A stretch of 64,000 nt of DNA from Aquanectria penicillioides (Eukaryota; Ascomycota; Sordariomycetes; Hypocreales; Nectriaceae), in assembly GCA_003415625.1 (NCBI GenBank), contig PYIU01000003.1:5642001-5706000 (forward strand), given 5' to 3'. Of the stretch, positions 45,678 through 56,758 are shown in pieces. Position numbers and translations under genes: made by a program. The stretch's first letter is position 1, and each line of letters starts with the position of its first letter. The notes beneath the pieces were generated by a model. That model saw nothing but the letters and a program-made list of their open reading frames with translations, had not been told where the DNA came from and searched no databases.

Positions 45678-46906
45678 TCATAGCTCCGTCCGTTGGCTTG
45701 CCGCCACCGTCTCTTCCACACCCCTCTTCACCTTAGCTCCCGGCAGCTTGGGCATGTGGTCCTGAATATCCATCCACTCAACCGCAAAGGCCGTTGCGAT
45801 TTTCGCCCAGTCTCGTGTGGTGGGCAGGTCCAGGTGTTCGCCATCGTCCTCCATCTTGTGCCACACAAAGGGGAACGGCGTGGGGATGATGTGCAGAATG
45901 TCAACCCCGCGATCCATGAATGGCCTGTGATCGTCGTCGACGTAGCTGCGACCAAAGGAACTGGTCTCCTTGTCTGATTCGGGGAGGAATGGAGACTTTG
46001 GGTTTGTCTCGAGAACCCCTAGGGCTCGCATCCGGCTCTCGAGCTGGGCCATGGCTCGGTATGCCCAGTGGGTTGTCAGAAAGTACGAGGGGATCCTGGG
46101 ATTCGCAGACCCCAAAAGATCCAGGAGCACAAAGAGGCTGATAGAATCCAGGGGCGTTCGATAGGTGGACATGCTGCCGTGGAATTGGGAATCCCATTGT
46201 TCAGCAAGAGCTCTAGATGCATGTTAGTAAAGACAATTTCTCGTTATCACAGCGCGGGGTCCCCATGCCTCGCTCCATATAGGGAGTCGGTGGTCGTCCA
46301 GTAGAGGAAAGCCTCCTCGCCATCAAGGAGGAGAATCTGTATTCCCTTGGGCTCATCCAATCCGTCATCTGCCTCCCACTTGGCCGTAAGCGCAGCGTCG
46401 ATGCTCCTTGCTACATGCATAAGCATGGCGCATGGCGCCGCACTGTCCGTTGCGCCGATGAAGCCCTCGGGCTCATATTTACTATCGTAATGTGCTACAA
46501 GCGTCAACCGACCGACGTCGCCCGTGCTCGCACCGGGAGGATCGCGGCGAAATATGAGGTTCGCAAATGGAACGTCCCTATCATCTGTGACGGGGGTTTT
46601 CGACGTAAAGTTCTGCCACTCGATGGTCCAATTGGGGAGGTTTTGCGTGAAGAAGTCGACGAAATGGCTCTGGGCGCGCACCTGACCGTCGGTTCCAGGG
46701 ACACGGGGGATCAGGATCGGAGCAAGGAGCTTGCCGCTCTTGATATCAAAGTCGTCGCCTGGCGAGGGGATGTTGCGCAGGTCATCGTCGGTCAGTGTCA
46801 TTGACCCAGAGGCGAGCGCCAGGTGGTAGAGGAGAAGGGTGAAGATGGAGAAGAGGATCGCAGGACGAGTCATTCTTGCACGAGTTGAGGCCATTACGAG
46901 GGGCAT
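45678..46906 (-). CDS. Glutaminyl-peptide cyclotransferase (M28-type zinc enzyme), secreted
   Basis: Converts N-terminal Gln to pyroglutamate on proteins in the secretory pathway. Exons 46269-46906 and 45678-46212 give 390 residues from the first ATG; the Met at 46873 starts a cleaner signal peptide (MTRPAILFSIFTLLLYHLALA) and may be the true start. Zinc ligands are suggested by the Asp in GFIGATDSAAP, the Glu in LLDGEEAF and the His in VDILHIIPTPFP. Other family blocks are LTLVAHYDSKYEPEGF and DHRPFMDRG. The 56-nt intron begins GC instead of GT (AG|GCATGG) but has a perfect TACTAAC branch site and TAG acceptor. It joins YGAR to ALAEQW as the family requires. Confidence 0.9.
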
Positions 46907-47986
46907 TTTAACATTATCAGAAGGTCTTCGGTGTTAGCTCGTTCCGCCAGTCCCGTCTAGGACAAGGAAAGGTCAGAAAACAAGAGGACAGGGCGCGAAC
47001 GCGAAGGGCACAGCACTCGGAGCGTGTCGCGGAATTTGGGTGTTGGAGACGGGCTGATGTGGTGGATGCAGTGGGCGGTGCATGTGCCTGAAGCGTGGCC
47101 TCTTCACACTAATTGGCACGCAACACACGGCCCTTGCGCGCCGCCTCACATTCCAGCTCAGTTGCAATTTAGCGGATCACCGGGAGCCTGGAACACTAAG
47201 TGGCGCCATGCGACACCCTATTGTTAGCGGCTGCAGCCCCGCATGTCAGGGACCTGCCTTCTAGGGCTGGGCTGGGCTGGGCTGGGCTGAGGCTGAGGCT
47301 GGACACACAATGGCAATCTCAATCAGGTTCCGACTAGACGGAACACCGCTGAGACTTTGTCGATCTAGACTGATGGATAATATCACAGGCCCAAAATCTA
47401 ATCTGCTGGCCTGACACCTATTTGTTCTTTTCTTGTTAATGAAAGTTCTTCTCTTGTTCCAGTTCAAAAATACTAGATTCTATCGATAAGAGATTTGGAC
47501 AATCATGAATCTGGACACGCCCTGAAATAAGTAGCTGGCTCAACGAGCCGAGTATATTTAGTTCCTACATGCAATTGCCCTGAATGCACCACATTCAAAC
47601 CAAGATTCGCAGTCTGCAAGACGAGAGTGGTCTTTGAGAGTTCAGGACTGAATCATTATGAAACCTGTCAAAACTTTGATCCTCTCTACTCATGATATAT
47701 CCATTTCAACGAAACGGCATACCAATAACATAGTCCATCATGGCGACTACACAAATAAATGCAAAATCGCTAAATGACGAGAATATTGCAAGCCTGTTGA
47801 CAGTTTTTATACACTATTACCATGCTATTGACAAATATAACTCTTAGTTAAGAAAATGGATTCCTCGATTCATTCCTCACCCCAGCGCAAATGGAACTTG
47901 GCTGATCATGAAGATGTTAAAAATCATGAAACCTGAATAAGGAGAATTCTCATTGAGACTTTAGTGTATTATGCGACATTTACTAG
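46907..47986. other. Intergenic with GGGCT tandem repeat
   Basis: 1.08 kb. A five-unit GGGCT repeat at about 47266-47290. AT-rich from about 47420. No gene seen. Confidence 0.5.
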
Positions 47987-48378
47987 TCAATCGTGAGTCT
48001 TGATACCTGTACCTTTCCCATGTCGGATCTGCGGTGTCAATGGCCTTGAACAAACTACGTCATCGCCAGCGGAAATCCCAATCAGCTTAACCCCGAAATC
48101 TTCAACGCGGACATCACAGGCGCCAATACCTGATTTCGGCGATAGGCGAAAAATGCCAACATGGGTACTGTATCCGCGGTCTGGGTTATTAAAGCACCAA
48201 TAAGCGAGCTTCGGGGTAGGAGATATCAGATTTAGTATTGTGCCATTGCTAAACAGCGATTGGGATTCAACAGATCGTCGTGTAGAAGCATTGAGCACGT
48301 CTTATTCGGCGCAGAACGAAGGAGACCAAGATGCCGGGTTACAAGTGTCAGCCCAAGAACTATAAGTGTCAACCTCAT
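47987..48378 (-). CDS. Possible small secreted protein, weak
   Basis: The ATG at 48378 opens a signal-peptide-like stretch (MRLTLIVLGLTLVTRHLGLL). One base shift (-1, near 48298) leads into a 100-codon frame (NASTRRSVESQSLFSNG, then LAYWCFNNPDRGYSTHVGIF and GIGACDVRVEDFGVKLIG) ending at 47987. The second part reads like protein with three Cys. The join needs a missing base or an unseen intron, so the gene may be decayed or mispredicted. Confidence 0.35.
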
Positions 48379-48513
48379 CACCTGGAAGATGATAGAGATC
48401 AAGTAGATCAAGCCAACTATATTTCATTGCCTCTACTTGACAAAGGAATTATTCACTCCTATCTCATTTGAGATTGTAACCAAATACAACATCACAGCCC
48501 AAACCATCTCAGT

Positions 48514-49431
48514 ATGACCTACCCAGGCCCAGTTTGGTTCATCACCGGCGCCAGTAGCGGCTTTGGCAAGAGTATTGCTCTTGAAGCTCTGAATCGTGGC
48601 CACCGCGTGATCGCTACGTCCCGTCGTGCCTCGGCTCTGAAGGATCTCGCCGATGCAGGAGCGAACACTCTCGACCTCGACGTTACGGCGTCAGAGGAAG
48701 TTATTGAAGCCAAAGTCAAGCAGGCCAATGAAATTCATGGTCAACTAACATACATTGTTAACGCCGCCGGCTACGTCCTTGAGGGAGCATGCGAAGAAGC
48801 TTCGTAAGCTGTCCCGGTCAACGAGGAGTTGAACATGGCTAACCAATTCGATAGTGCACAGGAAGTTTTTGATCAGTTCAACACCAACGTCCTAGGTCTC
48901 ATGAAAGTCACCCGCGCCGTGATCCCCTACCTCCGGGCTCAAGGTTCTGGTGTGATTGCAAACTTCGGTTCCCTCGCCAGCTGGAACGGGGTTCCCGCAA
49001 CGGGCTTCTACAACTCGACCAAATGGGCTGTCAGCGGCTTCACCGAGGCCATTGCCGCAGAGCTGGCACCCTTTGGCATCAACGTGACGTGCGTAGAGCC
49101 AGGCATGTTCCGGACCGGGTTCCTAAACGCGGGGCGGCGCATTAGCACTCAGCTTCGGCTGCGGGACGTTTATGCCAAGGGGGCAGACGACGTTCGTGCA
49201 TCACTGGACAAGAGCGACAACAAGCAACTTGGGGACGTGGTAAAGGGAGCCAAGGTGATGGTCGATGTGCTCACCCAGACCGGGATCGCGGAGGGTAGGA
49301 ATATTCCTATTCGGACCGTGCTGGGGTCAGATTCTGTGGATGTTATCAGAGGAAAATGCGAGAGCACCTTGAAGCTAATTGAGCAGTGGGAAGACATTGC
49401 TAAGTCGACGGATCATGATGATAGCAAATGA
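48514..49431 (+). CDS. Short-chain dehydrogenase/reductase
   Basis: Classical SDR of 288 residues. Exons 48514-48803 and 48855-49431 join in phase within EEAS-AQEVFD. The Rossmann cofactor motif TGASSGFG is at residues 11-18, followed by TSRR, which suggests NADP preference. The NAAGY block and the catalytic Ser in the NFGSLASW region lead to Tyr149 and Lys153 in YNSTKWA. VEPGMFRTGF is the usual substrate-side loop. No signal peptide. Fungal relatives reduce small ketones and aldehydes; no neighbouring biosynthetic gene points to a pathway. Confidence 0.93.
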
Positions 49432-50023
49432 TGGATGACTTCCTGATGATTGGTCAATGTACATGAGAGCAAGCAATAAGCCATCATTCGACAGGTAGAG
49501 TGAAACCTAGAAAATAGGTCTTCATTTGTTGGTTACAGTGTCTTAGTAAAGCAGCAATTGTTCCTGATATATATGGGTATTTTATGAGGATCCAGGCTGC
49601 TATCCTAGGGGAAGTGCATTCACCCCGAGTGGCAAAGTCTGATTGTATCCAATATGTATCTGTGCCCCCATGAATGCTCTCCGTAAATGCATATGCTCGT
49701 TCAAGTCTATTACAATGAATATGTCGTCATGCCCAAAGGCTCACACCTGACTGCGTGAGTCCAGGGGGCGTTGGAAAGAATGCGAGTTTGAAAAAAAAAA
49801 ATCCAACGCCCATCATGCTTTTTCCCCCTCCATCTCTGATGGAGATGCTGCTTTGTCGTTACCCGCTCCGATGGTTACCTGGAATGCCTTGGTTCTATAG
49901 GTTGGTCTTCCAACAGGTTTGTCCATGTGCCGTTTCCGTCCACCCTTTGCTTCCCGAGCTCGCCTCTATAGTATCATGTCGTGCAATGGCCAAGTGGGCA
50001 AGGAAATTCGTCTGATTTGGAAT
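49432..50023. other. Intergenic between convergent genes
   Basis: 592 bp shared by the SDR and phosphotransferase 3' ends. Contains a short A run near 49792. No gene seen. Confidence 0.55.
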
Positions 50024-51635
50024 TTAATGGAGTTTGGTGGCATTTCGGGCCATCTTGTTTGCAATCTGCTTTTCCTTGGGGATGGTGAGAGCGTTGATGC
50101 CGAGGTATTCACAAATGCTGTTGACAACAAGGAAGGCCCAGCGGAAGTAAACCACAGTGGCGAAGATGAAGTAGGCTCGCAGGTAGTTGAGCTCGAACTG
50201 GGCGCTGACCTGAGCGAAACCAAAACGAGGGAGGTTGCCGAGAATAGCGCCGCCCACGAGGGGCCAGAGCATGACAGTCCAATAAGGGAAAGGCTGGCGC
50301 GTCAAGTGGGCGAGAATCATCTTGGTGGTCATGCGACCAAAGACAAAAGATAGGGTCAGGCAGAGGAGAAGCAGGTGATTCTCCTCCATGAGGGTGCTGT
50401 AAGGAGAAAAGATCCACAGACCGATGGAAATGGTGTACACAGCCATGGGGGTCCACTCGAGGAAAACAGGGGCAATGGGGAGACCGTTCTTTCGCCGGGC
50501 CTGGACGACGTTGTAGACGCAGAATGGGATCTGGGTGAAAACGAGGGAGCCCACGATGAGGCTGATCCAAATATCCCGGAAGGTAGTTTCGCCAAGAAGC
50601 GAGGCCAGACCGGGTAGGTGGTTCCCGAGGAGATGGTTCATGGGCTGAGTCCAGATTCCGGGCCCATAGATACCGGACATGATCATGACGGCACAGGCGA
50701 TTAGCAAGCCTTCGGTAGGGCCGTTGATGACGCCCAGGTAGAGGGTGTGGGTGTGGTATGTCTCCCAGGTCGAGAAGAACATGGGGAGGCAAGGGCAAAG
50801 CGCCGTAAAGACACCCGCCGGAGTGGTTCCCAGGCCCATGGCAGCAGTCTCGAGCAAACTGGCGAGGGTGCAGTTGAGGGAGTCGATGCCGTGGTCGAAG
50901 AGTTCGCCCAGACCGCTCGAGGTTCCGGTTCGGCGAGCCTGCTTACCGTCGACATTATCCATCGTCTGGTACATGAACAAGCCAAGGGCAAAGCTGTAGT
51001 AGAGCCATGACGGTCCCTATAGTATCGACGCTCTCTGTTAGCCATCTGCCAGCCACATCGTGGAGGTTTGAGCAGGTGAGTGACGTCAACATACCGGACC
51101 AACCAAATCTGGCATGAAGAGTTCGAGCAGCAAAATATTGCCCAGGATGAAGAAAAACCCAAGGAGGGTGACCATGTTCGGGGCAATCCATAGCGGCAGC
51201 AGCTCAACGAAGGCGTTCCACTGGGAGTAAAGGGGCTAAGAGTTAGCTGACGAGTTCTCTCAAGGCGGTGTCATGAGGTGAGGATTGCTCCGTCATGGTG
51301 GAGGGGCGCTCTCGAAGGTGGCGCGTGAGGAGGACGTACGTAAGGACCGAGAATGTATTTCGAGACAGGAGAGAGGTCGACACTCGAATACTTGTAGCTC
51401 TTGAGGTGGGAGAGGGCCTCGTCAGAGACGCACTCAGCGACTGCTCGTTCTAGACAGGACAATGGCAAAGTCAGTCACATGCCGGCAGCGCCAGGCCAGA
51501 GGACGTAGGGGCGGGCACGAAGCCGTTGAGGAGAGACAAAAAAGGGAAGGTCTTACTGGTGTTGGGAGCCATGTTCCTACCGCTCGGGTTGGAGGAAGTT
51601 GGTTTGTACAACGGCAGCGTGTCGCCTCCGGGCAT
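50024..51635 (-). CDS. Choline/ethanolaminephosphotransferase (CDP-alcohol phosphatidyltransferase)
   Basis: Last step of the Kennedy pathway: moves phosphocholine or phosphoethanolamine from the CDP-alcohol to diacylglycerol in the ER/Golgi membrane. Exons 51557-51635, 51340-51449, 51095-51235 and 50024-51016 give 440 residues. The active-site motif DGx2ARx8Gx3Dx3D is complete: Asp133, Gly134, Ala137, Arg138, Gly147, Asp151, Asp155 in DNVDGKQARRTGTSSGLGEL and the following FDHGID. LSPVSKYILGPY and PLWIAPNMVTLLGFFFILGN upstream are also typical. Seven or more membrane segments follow. Sequence alone does not tell the choline-preferring from the ethanolamine-preferring enzyme (yeast CPT1 or EPT1). 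Confidence 0.93.
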
Positions 51636-53642
51636 GGTGGGAGGAGGGGCCGGAGGGCGGAGGGGTCGGCGAAGGGAAGACGGTGACCCTTTAAAGGGCC
51701 GGGTGCCAGGGGAATCGGGCGGGGAGCAGAAAACGGACAGGATTCCTCGCAGCACTGCAAGGCAGCCTTCAGAAGCAGCGGACTGAAACGGGGATGAAGG
51801 GTGTGCGGCTGCGTGGACGGCGGCAGTGGGCTGCGTAGCTCGAGACGGCGGCGGAGCGGGTGCCAATCACGAACGTGTATGCTGTACAAACACACGCACA
51901 ACACGCCGAAAAGAGGAGCTTGGATGCCGCGTTCGTTCCGTCTCAGGCGCTTGCTTCAGCCTTTGGCATGCAGCAGACTGGATCGGGCTTGGATTGAGGC
52001 AGACGCCAGGCTAAGTTTTGGAATTTCTTTGGGGTGAAAGGGGCAAAACTGGTTGAGAGAAGCGAAGCTAGGAGGGCAGGGGAGCTCTAGCATTGGTGTT
52101 TTGCCCAAAAGGCGGTGCCTGAGCCCCTGCAGTCGCGTTCGCGGTCGTGGCCACGGACCGGGGGTGGTTACAGGGCTCCTGCTGTACATACATAGTGGTA
52201 AAGCCCAGGAACAGCTAGTTCAGGGCCCGAAGCCTCTGGAACTGGGACTATGGAGGAGGCCAAATCTCAGCGGATTTCCAACCCCCCCCCCCCCCCCCAA
52301 AAAAAAACAAAGCCCTAGAAGATCTTCCGTGCGCTAGGAGATGGAATTGCTGGGCAAGTCGAGGGGTGGCGGTCAACGAGCGTCTGTCTCCTGCAGCTGA
52401 ACTGCCACTTTAGCGCTGTTCCAGTTGACCCTCCCAGGCCCTTGATTTTCTTAGACAGCCTAATTATGGCTTCCATTGACTCTCCACAAAACGGTTCTCT
52501 ACATGCAGGGAAAAAAGGGAAAAAAAAGAAAAAACCTTCAGCGAGGCCTAAGGCTAGTCAGTAATCTTCTTTTTCTCGTGACCTGAAATACAACCAGCAA
52601 CTAGTTTTATTTTCGTTCTTCTCGACAACTTTAATGGAAAAGGAAAAGCTTCCCCTACGTCTAATCCCTGATTTCTAATTTATACCATCCCTTATTATAT
52701 CATTATCCTCATTCTCATCAACATCCTTCATCCCTGAGGTCCCTGGACAACGAAGCGACGTTTGGTCCAGGATACCCACACCGGAAGCGTCTGGTTGGCC
52801 AGCGTGGAGTCGTGGATCGATTGGCCCTGATTTGTTGGGGGCCGAGGGTACTTTGGTCCCTTGCCACAGCTACAGCCTTCTGACATGTGCTCCTCCCATG
52901 GACAGAAGTACTTGCCTACATTCCAATCCAACACGGTGATCCACAAATCCTACTGCACGCGCGTCGGAACCATGGCCCCGAATACAAAGGTCGGCACGGC
53001 CGCCGGTAGGTTCCTAGGTAGTTAATTAAGACAGCAAACTTAATCGTCATGGCTAAGTTAACCTACATGGGGACCAACAACCGCAGCGACATCCGAAGAC
53101 GTGCCTTCTCCTTACAGGGCTGAAGGATGACGACGTATCATCAGCCTCCTCCACACGTATTGGATCTCGCTTTCATCTTCACATAAACGGCAATCATGAC
53201 ATCAATATTTGGTCAGCAAGGCATCCAATGTCAATATTAAACCCCGCCACATCTGCAATCCCAATCCCAGCCCAGCCAACCCGTGGAAATGCAAACTCTT
53301 GTCGTCCTTTGTCGGTGGAGTTGACCTGCATCTGCCGTCTCATTTTCTTGCTGTCTTCTCCTCATCTGCAGTCCACCTTTCGAATCATTCTTCGCATCCA
53401 TGCCCACATGTTCCGGTATTATTGGGACATTCGAGTCCCATAAACGATTATAATCGACGAAATAAAATAAATGAGAGAAAAAAACCAGGGCTTCAGAAAC
53501 AATTATGCCATGCCACCCAATACCCAGACGTCCAAGGCTTTTCAAGGAATGACAGAAAGAGTCGCGGGAAATCAATATGCGTCCAAATCCATGTGCTCAA
53601 TTCTGAACCGAGAGGTCGATGAGCAAACTGCGTCGATGTCTT
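51636..53642. other. Long intergenic region with C and A homopolymers
   Basis: 2.0 kb. Holds the phosphotransferase promoter (GC-rich, to about 51900), a 17-C run followed by 9 A (52282-52307), and a 72-codon minus-strand frame at 52728-52946. That frame looks protein-like (WEEHMSEGCSCGKGP) but cannot be joined to other exons. Otherwise no gene seen. Confidence 0.5.
52282..52307. repeat. 17 C followed by 9 A
   Basis: Adjoining homopolymers in noncoding DNA; length uncertain. Confidence 0.85.
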
Positions 53643-54366
53643 TTATAGCAGAGCAAAACCGGCGAACATGCTGCCCATAACCACAACCAGGCCCCACCGG
53701 GAGCCAGCTTCGAGGGCCAGGCCAGCGCCGTTCTTGCTGTTGCTGGAGCTGGAGGAGGAGGAAGACGACGAGGAGGAAACGGCATTGGTGTAGATGGTGT
53801 CGGAACTGCCAGAGGTGGAGGCGGTTGCGGCGGCGCCAGTCGTGGTGGCCGACGAGGTCGAGTTGGCCTTCTTGGGGTTTTGAGCACCACAGGGATGGTC
53901 CTCTCGGCAGCTAGAGGCGCACGAGTTGTCGCCATTGCAGTCGGTGACGCACTGGTTGCCCCATTCCTGGCAAACGAAGTAGGGCAGGGTCAGGGAGTAT
54001 TCGGAGACGTTGGGCTGCTTTCCATTGCCGCAGACGCAGCCGTAGGTAAGAGTTTTCTAAAGCATCACAAATCAGACCATAGGGAACTTTTCAATACAGA
54101 ACCAGAACAGACGTACGGGATCACAGTCGTTGACTTTGGTGGTGCCATCACCAACCTGTTGGCAGATGATGGGGCAAGTATCCTTCTCAGTGGCACACCA
54201 GTACTCTAAATAGGCATTAGTTTGAATCTCTTTGAAACCACCATAGGCCGGACAACTCACGTCGGGTAGACAGAGGCACACTGCTGGGGTCGATCACATA
54301 GTCGGCCTGAGCAACAGCGGCGAGGGTGGCGGCAACGGCCAAAACGGTGTTTCGAATGGAAGGCAT
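53643..54366 (-). CDS. GPI-anchored Cys-rich cell-surface protein (DUF7707-like)
   Basis: Exons 54261-54366, 54117-54205 and 53643-54056 give 202 residues. The signal peptide is MPSIRNTVLAVAATLAAVAQA. The Cys-rich domain (YWCATEKDTCPIICQQVGD, VNDCDP, TYGCVCGNGKQPN, PYFVCQEWGNQCVTDCNGDN, CASSCREDHPCG) holds about 12 Cys in the pattern of a common fungal GPI-protein family. A Ser/Thr/Ala-rich stalk with an Ser run follows, then a C-terminal hydrophobic tail (WGLVVVMGSMFAGFALL), the GPI-attachment signal. It is likely attached to plasma membrane or wall glucan. Function is unknown; the domain name is from memory. Confidence 0.87.
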
Positions 54367-55009
54367 GGTTGAATTAGTGATTTCGGGAATGGCGTTCAAG
54401 TAAGTGGTCTGAGCAAGGAGTCGTAGATGAGAGTGTGCAGACTGCAACCCGTGGTGTTAGTCGGGTTTCTAGAAACCGAAAATCTCTCGCCCGTCAAAGT
54501 GCTTCCGGGTCATGAGCACCGGCACGCACGGAGGACGAAAAACGGGAGCGAGAGGAGTTCACTCACATAAAAAATAATAATAACCAAATTACGGGGTCGG
54601 TAGTATTGTAGGCGTTTGTATGAGCGAATGTACAAACGATACGAGAGCGAGAGATGATGAACCCAAACAGGAGAAAGCGATTGTCGGCGAGCGAGAGGAA
54701 TTATTAAAACGAGCAGCCGGAGACACGGGAAGAAGTGAGTGAGGAGGAGAGGAGGAGCCAGGCGAGGAGATGGTCAAAGCCGGATGGGATAGGTAGCTTA
54801 TGCAGAAATGAGCCAGAGCGCGAGAGCCACCAACCCCCCGGGGCTGAGACCCGCGGCTGGCGATATCATGGCCACCGGTGACTAGTAAAGAAGCAATATC
54901 AAACAGGCTTAGCCCCGGGGCCCAGGCACAGACAACGTAGTATCCGCAACACTCTGGCCATCGAGGGCCCGCAAGCCGTCCTAGTCCATGGACCCATAAG
55001 GAGTGCCCC

Positions 55010-55041
55010 ATCCCATCCCATCCCCATCCCCATCCCCATCC
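55010..55041. repeat. CCCATC-type tandem repeat
   Basis: Five or six imperfect CCCATC/CCATC units. Confidence 0.8.
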
Positions 55042-55558
55042 TTTACCCCCCAGGTTGGGCTGTCCAGTGACGAGCTATCCGCTGCACATACTATGCGTGG
55101 GCACCGCTGATGTAGCACGCCCAGCCAACCAACCGTGGCGTGGCGGCCCCGTCGCGGTGTTCCCGTACCATCCGCCACTCGGCGCATTTGGCGGAATCCA
55201 GGAGAGAATGGCCCAGGGATCAGCGAGTGATGAAGGGGCAAAGGAGAAGGGGAACCTCTAATTCGAACGGGCCATGGTCATGGTGATGGCGACCAGGGTT
55301 GCGGCAGCCGACGACAGCCTGAGCAAGAGTGGCTCGACAGGCTAGCGACTCTGGGCAGGCGCCAGGATGGAGCTTGGAGCTCTTGGAAGCCCTGGAGGAC
55401 GCCACCGCTGCCGTGTTGACCTACATCTCAATCTCCAGGCGGGTCTCCTTCAGGTCCCTTTTAGGTCGAGGATCGCGACTTGGAGCCCTACCTTGGTTCC
55501 CAGAAGGTTTGGTCTGGCGTATGTGTGTTGCATGCTATGCTGACTGCACGCTCTCTGG

Positions 55559-55590
<32 letters not shown>

Positions 55591-55591
55591 A
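55559..55591. repeat. TTG microsatellite
   Basis: About ten or eleven TTG units. Confidence 0.9.
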
Positions 55592-55705
55592 TTGTTTTTT
55601 CCTCCCCTCGGGTGTTATACTGTACTGACTGTACCATACGTGACTGTAGGTTGGTTGGTTGGTTGGTATGCCTGGGAATCGCACGGTCAGTTGGGTATTG
55701 GTGAA

Positions 55706-55721
55706 CCCCCCCCCCCCCCCC
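55706..55721. repeat. Homopolymer of 16 C
   Basis: Unbroken C run in noncoding DNA. Confidence 0.85.
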
Positions 55722-56253
55722 GTTGTGATTGTCTCTCCCCCAGATTGTTACAAAAGCTGGTTTATTTGGTTTTAATTCGTCACAATTCTACTGTCTCACT
55801 ACCCTTTGAGTCAAGTCGAGTCGAATCAAAACGCCATCATCAGTCAGGCGCAAAAAGAAACCCATGGTTCTTCCATCCTCAGACTCCCATCTCTGCTCAA
55901 CCGGCCCTTCTGAACTCGTCCAAAACGGCTTTCTGCCCCCGTTTGCCCCCCTCGTTTGCCCGTTCCCGCGGTTGCCTCACATACAGTGATGCTCACACTA
56001 ACTGGGCCCCAAGTGTCTCGTCCGTCGGTGGCGCGCACGGCTAAGCTTTCCAACTTGGCGAGTTTCACTCCACCCGAACCGTGAGACACTTCAGCCCATC
56101 ATCTGCTTTATTCATGGCTCGTTGTGCATGTGCAAGACAAGACAGGCAAGCTGTCGTCACTTGTTCATCAATCACAAAGCGGCCGGGGAGAAAGGCAAAC
56201 ATGCACTGCATTGAGTTTCGGCTGCATAGTGCCATGACTGCATCAGCCCCGGC

Positions 56254-56303
56254 CGACACGACACAACACAGCACAACACCGCACAACACGACACGACACG
56301 ACA
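56254..56303. repeat. Degenerate ACACG/ACAAC repeat
   Basis: Roughly ten pentamer units of the form ACACG or ACAAC. Confidence 0.75.
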
Positions 56304-56729
56304 TTACGCATGCTCCGTACAACTGGCACATGGCCATCTGTAGTTGGCGCGCTCTGATGGTGTCGCCCCTCTGACACGCTCGGCGCCAAAGCCTAGCAGT
56401 ACGAGCCCACCCATCCTCGGAGGATGATTTACTACGGCATCGACGGTGCGGCGGGCGGGTGGCCATAGTGGGTGACAGCGGCCAATTGTCACGTCTCGAT
56501 TCCAGGAAAGGCAGCTCGACACCCTGACCAACGCGGGACGCCACTCGTATTTCTTGCATACGATTGACAATGCTGAGAGCTCGCGTGATGCCCTATGTTT
56601 TGTAGGTACCGAAGGCTCGTCGGAGCATATTGCACGGCACAGTGTCTAAACTAATTTTGTGCTTGTGTGCCGCGTTGTGCGGCGCTGCATCAAACTCGGC
56701 TGCTTAACCGGATGTTGGGCTGGATGGAG

Positions 56730-56758
56730 GGCTGGCTGGCTGGCTGGCTGGCTGGCTG
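56730..56758. repeat. GGCT tandem repeat
   Basis: Seven GGCT units. Confidence 0.88.

Noticed and set aside
43695..51635. NAT, SDR and glutaminyl cyclase as a secondary-metabolite cluster
   Set aside because: No backbone synthase, regulator or transporter is present; the neighbours are housekeeping genes.
54589..56559. Several frames of 100-169 codons on both strands
   Set aside because: They overlap each other and run through microsatellites; none shows conserved motifs or consistent splice joins.
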